The position numbers and the translations under genes were made by a program. From Candidatus Vogelbacteria bacterium (lineage in GTDB: Bacteria; Patescibacteriota; Minisyncoccia; Phycocordibacterales; XYD1-FULL-46-19): a stretch of DNA of 10,167 bases. The notes beneath the pieces were generated by a model. That model searched no databases. It was not told the origin of the DNA and saw nothing but the letters and a program-made list of their open reading frames with translations. How positions within the stretch are numbered: position 1 is the stretch's first letter; every line of letters begins with the position of its first letter. The stretch lies in NCBI GenBank assembly GCA_011049365.1, contig DSBD01000020.1, forward strand, positions 1-10,167, in the 5' to 3' direction. Below are positions 6,951 through 10,167 of the stretch, piece by piece.

Positions 6951-6952
6951 CC
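6921..6952 (+). repeat. 3' arm of the 16S leader-trailer processing duplex
   Basis: Complementary to 3269-3300 as described there. Unlike in well-known pre-rRNAs, this arm comes before, and shares two C residues with, the only CCTCCTT sequence in the locus. RNase III cleavage within the duplex would separate CCTCCTT from the body of 16S. Confidence 0.85.
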
Positions 6953-6955
6953 TCC

Positions 6956-6983
6956 TTGACTAATCCCACTTTTATAGTATAAT
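6956..6983 (+). promoter_or_regulatory. Promoter of the small membrane protein gene
   Basis: TTGACT (6956-6961), a 16-nt spacer and TATAAT (6978-6983). The -35 box overlaps the last bases of CCTCCTT. Transcription would start near 6990, giving a leader of about 58 nt. That leader contains the hairpin GGCGC/GCGCC (7016-7031) just before the Shine-Dalgarno AAGGAG (7036-7041). Confidence 0.7.
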
Positions 6984-7047
6984 TACATAAGAGTGGTTTT
7001 TGAGTGTGTAAAAAAGGCGCAATTAGGCGCCAAAGAAGGAGAATCTT

Positions 7048-7440
7048 ATGAAAAAGACAGCGGAAGTCCTTGCCGGTTTTGTCGGTATAACTGGAATGTT
7101 TTTCTTGTTGGGTCTTATAATCGTCTGGACCGATCCTCAAGTTGAGGTTCTGAAAGTTCAGAACATAGATGGCCCGGCCGAAGTCGTTTCGGTTAAGGTC
7201 ATTGAAGATGGCCAACAGGTGGAGAAGCGACCAGAATGGTTGGAGAGCTATAATGGCTCTTATCATACCACTTGGGTCTCTCCCAGTTACCGCCCCTCTT
7301 TTTTAACTGAAGAAGAGATGGGGAAACTGGAGGCCGAAAAGCTGAAGGCTGAATTGGAAGAGGCCGAAGCTTTGGGTCAATCCGTCACTGGACGGCGCCT
7401 GACCATTACCGGTTGGGTCTTGGAGGACAACGAGTCCTGA
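7048..7440 (+). CDS. Small single-pass membrane protein of unknown function
   Basis: I do not recognise this 130-residue protein. An N-terminal hydrophobic helix (about residues 7-27, after Lys2-Lys3) would anchor it, with the remainder probably outside the cytoplasm. The middle part is rich in Val, Glu and Pro. A Tyr/Ser/Trp-rich stretch lies around residues 66-80, and residues about 86-109 are a Glu/Ala/Lys/Leu helix, probably coiled coil. No cysteine or catalytic motif is seen. The start is well supported by AAGGAG six bases upstream and a promoter further up; a terminator follows, so it is a single-gene unit. Its codons end in C or G more often than those of its AT-rich neighbours, which could reflect high expression or a different origin. 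Confidence 0.75.
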   Translation: MKKTAEVLAGFVGITGMFFLLGLIIVWTDPQVEVLKVQNIDGPAEVVSVKVIEDGQQVEKRPEWLESYNGSYHTTWVSPSYRPSFLTEEEMGKLEAEKLKAELEEAEALGQSVTGRRLTITGWVLEDNES

Positions 7441-7463
7441 CCTAAATTTCTTCTTTACACCAC

Positions 7464-7501
7464 AAGCCCGAGACGTGACAGCGTTGCGGGTTTTTCTTTT
7501 T
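7464..7501 (+). terminator. Rho-independent terminator after the small membrane protein gene
   Basis: AAGCCCG (7464-7470) pairs with CGGGTTT (7487-7493), with an inner ACG/CGT stem and a 6-nt loop, followed by TTTTTCTTTTT. Confidence 0.85.
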
Positions 7502-7512
7502 GGGTGTATAAT
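7484..7512 (+). promoter_or_regulatory. Possible promoter of the DUF4349 gene, overlapping the terminator
   Basis: TATAAT (7507-7512) has a weak -35 candidate TTGCGG (7484-7489) 17 nt upstream, inside the 3' half of the terminator stem. Transcription would begin near 7519, leaving about 24 nt before the ATG at 7543 and no Shine-Dalgarno. Confidence 0.45.
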
Positions 7513-7542
7513 ATGAGGATTATAAGCAAACAATATTTTAAT

Positions 7543-8466
7543 ATGATAGATTTTAAAGATAAAAATAAAATTCTTTTGGGATTAGTTATTTTATTTGGAT
7601 TGATTATTATCGCCGGGTTAGTGATATTATCGTCAATCTTTTTTTCTAGTTCCAGGAATTATCTAAGCGATTCATTTGAATCAATTGATTCGATAGCTTA
7701 TTCTCCAGCTCCAGGAAGAATGGTTGGTGATAGTTTTAAGATGGCAGATTCTTCTTTCTCTATTACTGAAGACAGGAGGATTATAAAAACTGGTAGTTTA
7801 AGTTTGAGGGTTCAGGATATAGAACAATCTATGGATAAAGTTAATCAGATTATCTCACCAATTGGTGGCTTAGTGGAAAATTCCGGACTTTATGAGCAAA
7901 AGCAGACTGGCTTATGGAATGGTTGGATGAATATAAAAGTACCGGCCGATAAGTTTGATGATATTTTTGGGGAAATAAAACAAATTGCCAGTGAAGTAGA
8001 GCGAGAAGAGATTAGCTCTCGCGATATAACTGATGAATATGTTGATATTGAAGCAACCTTGAGAAATATGCGAGCCGAAGAACAGCAATACTTATCAATT
8101 ATGAACAGGGCTAGAGAAGTTGAGGAAGTAATAAAAGTGGCGGAAAAACTTTATGAAGTCAGGGGGCGAATAGAAAGAACTGAAGCCAGGCTACTTAGTC
8201 TTTCCCGCCAAGTAGAAATGTCGTCTATAAATATTTCTTTTACCTCTGAAGGGGAAATAAATATCTTAGGTGTTAACTGGCGACCGTCATTTATATTAAG
8301 AAAAGGTGTGGCTGATATGTTGGTCGGTCTTAATTATTCTTTTGAAGTTTTCATTTATCTTTTGTTCCGCTTACCGATTATAATAATTTGGTTGGCTATT
8401 ATAGCAATTATTATCTTTGTTTTTTGGAAAGCTTTGCCTATTTGGACTAAGTATCAGAAAAAATAA
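7543..8466 (+). CDS. DUF4349 domain-containing membrane protein
   Basis: Residues about 78-245 match the DUF4349 family pattern: RRIIKTGSLSLRV, then a GGLVENSG turn, IKVPADKFDDIF, SSRDITDEYVDIEATLRN, and a coiled-coil stretch ending in a strand like SSINISF. An N-terminal transmembrane helix (about 10-34) and one or two C-terminal helices (about 268-300) place the central domain outside the cytoplasm; the C-terminus is Lys-rich. Family members are widespread predicted envelope proteins without an agreed function. I chose the ATG at 7543 (307 residues). A GTG at 7504 would lengthen the protein by 13 residues, but it lies upstream of, and overlaps, the likely -10 box. The gene appears monocistronic, between two terminators. 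Confidence 0.85.
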   Translation: MIDFKDKNKILLGLVILFGLIIIAGLVILSSIFFSSSRNYLSDSFESIDSIAYSPAPGRMVGDSFKMADSSFSITEDRRIIKTGSLSLRVQDIEQSMDKVNQIISPIGGLVENSGLYEQKQTGLWNGWMNIKVPADKFDDIFGEIKQIASEVEREEISSRDITDEYVDIEATLRNMRAEEQQYLSIMNRAREVEEVIKVAEKLYEVRGRIERTEARLLSLSRQVEMSSINISFTSEGEINILGVNWRPSFILRKGVADMLVGLNYSFEVFIYLLFRLPIIIIWLAIIAIIIFVFWKALPIWTKYQKK

Positions 8467-8479
8467 TTATTATTAATAT

Positions 8480-8506
8480 AGTCCCTTGGGGCTTACCCGA
8501 GGGACT
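8480..8506 (+). other. Stable hairpin after the DUF4349 gene
   Basis: AGTCCCT and AGGGACT pair, with an inner GGG/CCC stem. No T-run follows, so it is more likely a 3' end stabilising structure than a terminator. Confidence 0.5.
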
Positions 8507-8519
8507 AATAGAGAAATTA

Positions 8520-8551
8520 AAACCGGCTGGCTTATAAACCGGTCGGTTTTT
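8520..8551 (+). terminator. Bidirectional Rho-independent terminator
   Basis: An 11-bp stem (8520-8530 with 8539-8549, two G-U pairs) with an 8-nt loop, followed by TTTTT on the plus strand. On the minus strand the stem is followed by TTTTAATTT. It can therefore end both the DUF4349 transcript and the tRNA transcript coming from the other side. Confidence 0.85.
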
Positions 8552-8552
8552 C

Positions 8553-8629
8553 TGGTGCGAATGGTAGGACTCGAACCTACGACCTCTCCATTATCAGTGG
8601 AGTGCTCTAACCAGCTGAGCTACATTCGC
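8553..8629 (-). tRNA. tRNA-Ile (anticodon GAU), CCA encoded
   Basis: Read on the minus strand, the acceptor arms GCGAATG and CATTCGC pair perfectly, with discriminator A and an encoded CCA (8553-8555). The D arm has AGCTCAGCTGGTTAGAGC and the T arm has GGTTCGAGTCC. The anticodon stem CTCCA/TGGAG carries the loop CTGATAA, so the anticodon is GAU (isoleucine). This tRNA often lies in the 16S-23S spacer of bacteria; here it is separate and points back towards the 16S gene. Confidence 0.96.
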
Positions 8630-8645
8630 TTGTAATTATTTATAG

Positions 8646-8674
8646 AATATAGCAAAGATTTTGTTTTAGGACAA
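8646..8674 (-). promoter_or_regulatory. Putative promoter of tRNA-Ile
   Basis: On the minus strand, TTGTCC (8674-8669), a 17-nt spacer and TATATT (8651-8646), with a start expected about 10 nt before the tRNA. Confidence 0.5.
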
Positions 8675-8685
8675 GAATTATCAAT

Positions 8686-8714
8686 TTGAAAAAGTCTTTT
8701 TTATATGATATAAA
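8686..8714 (+). promoter_or_regulatory. Promoter of the 8857 gene
   Basis: TTGAAA (8686-8691), a 17-nt spacer and TATAAA (8709-8714) preceded by an extended -10 TGA. The start would be near 8721, giving a leader of about 135 nt. The leader holds AGATTA-AA-TAATCT (8773-8786), a perfect inverted repeat, just after a second Shine-Dalgarno-like AAAGGAG (8768-8774) with no start codon at a suitable distance. Confidence 0.6.
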
Positions 8715-8856
8715 AGGGTTAGTTTAGGTGTTTGTCAACTTATCAACTCTAACTCAGATTAACCAAGAAAGGAGATTAAATAATCTGATAACTGAATATA
8801 ATCAAATGCCGTTTTTGTTCTAAACCAGTAACTTTAACAAAAAGGAGGACTTCTAA

Positions 8857-9639
8857 ATGAAGTGTTACACTTTTGATGGCTTAGATCTTAGGCCTTCAAT
8901 TAAACTCAAGAGTTATATTGATACCTCTGGTATTCGCCAGAGAGGGATAGTTTTTAGTGATGGTAGGGAGATTCGTCTCAACTATCACAATTCTCCAATA
9001 GTTAGCAATAACACGATTATCGAGGCTTCTATAAGGAGAATTTTCCCTCATGGAAGAGAAAATGGTCTTTGTTTTCCAACCTTGACAGCTGGTCAAAATA
9101 GAGGTTTTCTACTCCGTCTTTCATGTTCTGAAGATTTAGGTCTTACTGATGTTAAGATTTTCGGTCGGGGAAAACTTTTTCATTGTGCCGGAGCCAGGGC
9201 GACTGAGGATTCCTTGGTGGAGTTATCGTCTGATAGTGATTGTGTTGTTTTGGAAGGAGAAGACAAAAAAGTTTTTATAGAGATTAAAAATGGAAAGCTG
9301 TCACTAAAATTGGACAGCGGACAAAAAGAAAATAAAATATATTGGTTATCACGTCATAATTTGACTAGCGAACAAGTTAAGAGATTGAAAGAGATTCATG
9401 GTGCGGATATTACAATTTCAATGGAGGATATTCATCTTGACGATGAAAATGATTTTCTTTCAGAGATTAAAAAAAGAAGCGACGGCTTTGTTTATGGTAT
9501 AGCGCCACCGAATCACATTATGCGCGCCGTGGCCTCAGGTGCTAAATTTGGTTTCTTTGATATGAGATCTGCCGGTAACGGTAGGCTGAGAGTTGATAAA
9601 GTTTATCATAGTTCCGACGCAAGAGTTTTTGCCGTCTAG
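8857..9639 (+). CDS. Hypothetical protein, two-part, function unknown
   Basis: I do not recognise this 260-residue soluble protein; no signal peptide or membrane segment is seen. The N-terminal ~155 residues look beta-rich, with many short Gly/Asp turns and several cysteines (3, 72, 90, 110, 129), none in a metal-site spacing. The C-terminal ~105 residues begin IYWLSRHNLTSEQVKRLKEIHG and continue with strands such as ADITISM and a segment FVYGIAPPNHIMRAVASGA. This alternation of strand and helix suggests a small Rossmann-like domain. From memory the SRH-x-LT-x-EQ pattern resembles uncharacterised bacterial and phage proteins, but I cannot name a family. The start is firm: AAGGAGG (8842-8848) eight bases before the ATG. 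It has its own promoter and a strong terminator, so it is expressed alone. Confidence 0.85.
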   Translation: MKCYTFDGLDLRPSIKLKSYIDTSGIRQRGIVFSDGREIRLNYHNSPIVSNNTIIEASIRRIFPHGRENGLCFPTLTAGQNRGFLLRLSCSEDLGLTDVKIFGRGKLFHCAGARATEDSLVELSSDSDCVVLEGEDKKVFIEIKNGKLSLKLDSGQKENKIYWLSRHNLTSEQVKRLKEIHGADITISMEDIHLDDENDFLSEIKKRSDGFVYGIAPPNHIMRAVASGAKFGFFDMRSAGNGRLRVDKVYHSSDARVFAV

Positions 9640-9666
9640 GACTATGTGGTTTAGTTTGTCAACGCC

Positions 9667-9701
9667 AGGGCCGAAGTTTTTCAATTTCGGCCCTCTTTTT
9701 T
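9667..9701 (+). terminator. Rho-independent terminator after the 8857 gene
   Basis: AGGGCCGAA (9667-9675) and TTCGGCCCT (9686-9694) form a perfect 9-bp stem followed by a T6 run. There is no T-run in the minus direction, so it does not serve the convergent gene. Confidence 0.92.
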
Positions 9702-9716
9702 GATATTAACCTTGAA

Positions 9717-10167
9717 TTAAATTTTGTATTCTTCTTGTATTCTTCTTACTTCGTCAGTTGTCATTTCTAACTTATACATTAAATTAAAAAATGAATTGTC
9801 TATTTCTGGTTCTATGTTTTGCTCTCTCTTTTGTTTTAATATTTCCATAATGATTTCTCTGATTTTTTCATATTTATCCGCAATTTCCGGCTGATTTTCT
9901 TTTAGGGCATAATCTCTGAAAAAAATTGATTGAATAGCAATTTCTATCAATATTTGTAATTGAATGGGGTTAATTTCCAAATTTTTATTATCTTTATTCA
10001 TCCATAATCTCATTAATCTTTCAACGGTTTTAGCTTCAACTGCTATAGCAAACAGAGGAATATCGCTTAATTCACCTTTTAGATTAGATACTTCAGATTG
10101 AAAATATTTAATTTTTAAATCTCTGTTTTTTATTTTTTCTTTTATTTTCTTTATTTTATCAGATAAA
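9717..10167 (-). CDS. Hypothetical coiled-coil protein, C-terminal part (5' end outside window)
   Basis: On the minus strand the frame is open to the right edge, so the ATG at 10013 is probably internal and about 149 C-terminal residues are visible. The protein is Lys/Glu/Ile-rich and almost entirely helical. The first visible ~35 residues (LSDKIKKIKEKIKNRD and onward) look like a coiled coil. They are followed by a more hydrophobic part (IPLFAIAVEA), a helix QLQILIEIAIQSIFF and a charged helix through EKIREIIMEILKQKREQ. No membrane segment, enzyme motif or recognisable family is seen. It converges with the 8857 gene. Isoleucine- and lysine-rich composition follows the AT-rich background. Confidence 0.65.
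   Translation of the reverse strand, partial: LSDKIKKIKEKIKNRDLKIKYFQSEVSNLKGELSDIPLFAIAVEAKTVERLMRLWMNKDNKNLEINPIQLQILIEIAIQSIFFRDYALKENQPEIADKYEKIREIIMEILKQKREQNIEPEIDNSFFNLMYKLEMTTDEVRRIQEEYKI

Larger units (their letters stand above)
3302..6957 (+). rRNA. 16S ribosomal RNA gene interrupted by two group I introns and a 3' insertion
   Basis: Exon 1 runs from about 3302 to 4154, exon 2 from 5174 to 5858, and exon 3 from 6755 to at least 6789. Landmarks in order: AGAGTTTGATCTTGGCTCAG at the 5' end, CCTACGGGTGGCCGCAG in the 340 region, GTGCCAGCAGCAGCGG at the 530 loop (3821), GATTAGAT joined across intron 1 to ACCCCGGTAGTCC, and AAACTCAAAAGAATAGACGG at 907-926. Then come TACTCACTGCCCGTC near 1391-1407 and AAGTCGT joined across intron 2 to AACAAGG. 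Helix 45 follows, ending GTGGATC at 6789. Removing both introns restores conserved sequence exactly. Exon 1 is about 60 nt longer than in E. coli, mostly from a hairpin at 3904-3946. The anti-Shine-Dalgarno CCTCCTT occurs only at 6951-6957, about 160 nt after its usual place, so the 3' boundary is uncertain. No 23S or 5S gene follows. The sequence type is that of Patescibacteria/CPR. Confidence 0.93.

Noticed and set aside
6943..7533. Minus-strand open frames around the small membrane protein gene (6943-7266 and 7303-7533)
   Set aside because: They run across the promoter, the supported gene and its terminator, and show no initiation signals.
8792..8860. Possible leader peptide with Cys-x-x-Cys whose TGA overlaps the ATG of the 8857 gene, and a five-codon ORF at 8806-8823
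   Set aside because: The first has no ATG, GTG or TTG start in frame after the preceding stop. The second has no suitably spaced Shine-Dalgarno. Both are probably chance.
8896..9096. Minus-strand frame inside the 8857 gene
   Set aside because: It is short, has no initiation signals and is nested in a gene with strong expression signals.
8730..9663. Ten-base direct repeat GTTTGTCAAC on both sides of the 8857 gene
   Set aside because: No inverted repeats, transposase or integrase accompany it, and the second copy only precedes a normal terminator; probably chance.
1..10167. CRISPR array, insertion sequence or prophage
   Set aside because: No regularly spaced repeats, transposase, integrase or phage structural genes were seen; the only mobile elements are the introns.

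Overview
The window looks like a chromosomal piece from a Candidate Phyla Radiation (Patescibacteria) bacterium, possibly Microgenomates-like. The evidence is an AT-rich genome, small tightly packed genes, and a 16S rRNA gene with CPR-style changes at nearly all universal primer sites. That 16S gene is split by two group I introns, each carrying a LAGLIDADG homing endonuclease gene. The phylum-level placement is inference from sequence features, not from a tree.

Layout. (1) Positions 1-3102: the 3' part of a GT4-type glycosyltransferase, then secD and secF, the accessory subunits of the Sec protein export channel, as a two-gene operon. A promoter lies so close to the secD ATG that the mRNA should be almost leaderless. 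(2) Positions 3138-6957: the 16S rRNA locus. A consensus promoter and a structured leader precede a 16S gene broken into three exons (about 3302-4154, 5174-5858 and 6755-6789). Intron 1 follows E. coli position U793 and encodes an apparently intact two-motif endonuclease. Intron 2 follows U1498 and encodes an endonuclease with a frameshift. An additional 43-nt hairpin is inserted near E. coli position 600. The 3' end is unusual: after the helix 45 sequence GGATC the expected anti-Shine-Dalgarno does not follow. Instead there are about 160 nt of stem-loops plus one arm of a 32-bp leader-trailer duplex, and only then CCTCCTT. No 23S or 5S gene follows, so the rRNA genes are unlinked here.

(3) Positions 6956-8551: a small one-TM membrane-anchored protein of unknown function, its terminator, a DUF4349-family membrane protein and a bidirectional terminator. 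(4) Positions 8553-8674: a tRNA-Ile(GAU) gene with encoded CCA on the minus strand, not in a 16S-23S spacer. (5) Positions 8686-9701: an unrecognised two-part protein with its own promoter, strong ribosome binding site and terminator. (6) Positions 9717 to the right edge: the 3' part of an unrecognised coiled-coil protein on the minus strand.

The most interesting system is the heavily interrupted 16S gene. Both introns sit at P-site/decoding-centre nucleotides and share core motifs. They carry their endonucleases in different peripheral loops and at different stages of decay. Compensatory base changes at the 505-526, 19-916 and 921-1396 pairs argue that this 16S is functional. How its anti-Shine-Dalgarno end is formed is an open question, because three downstream or neighbouring genes have strong Shine-Dalgarno sites.
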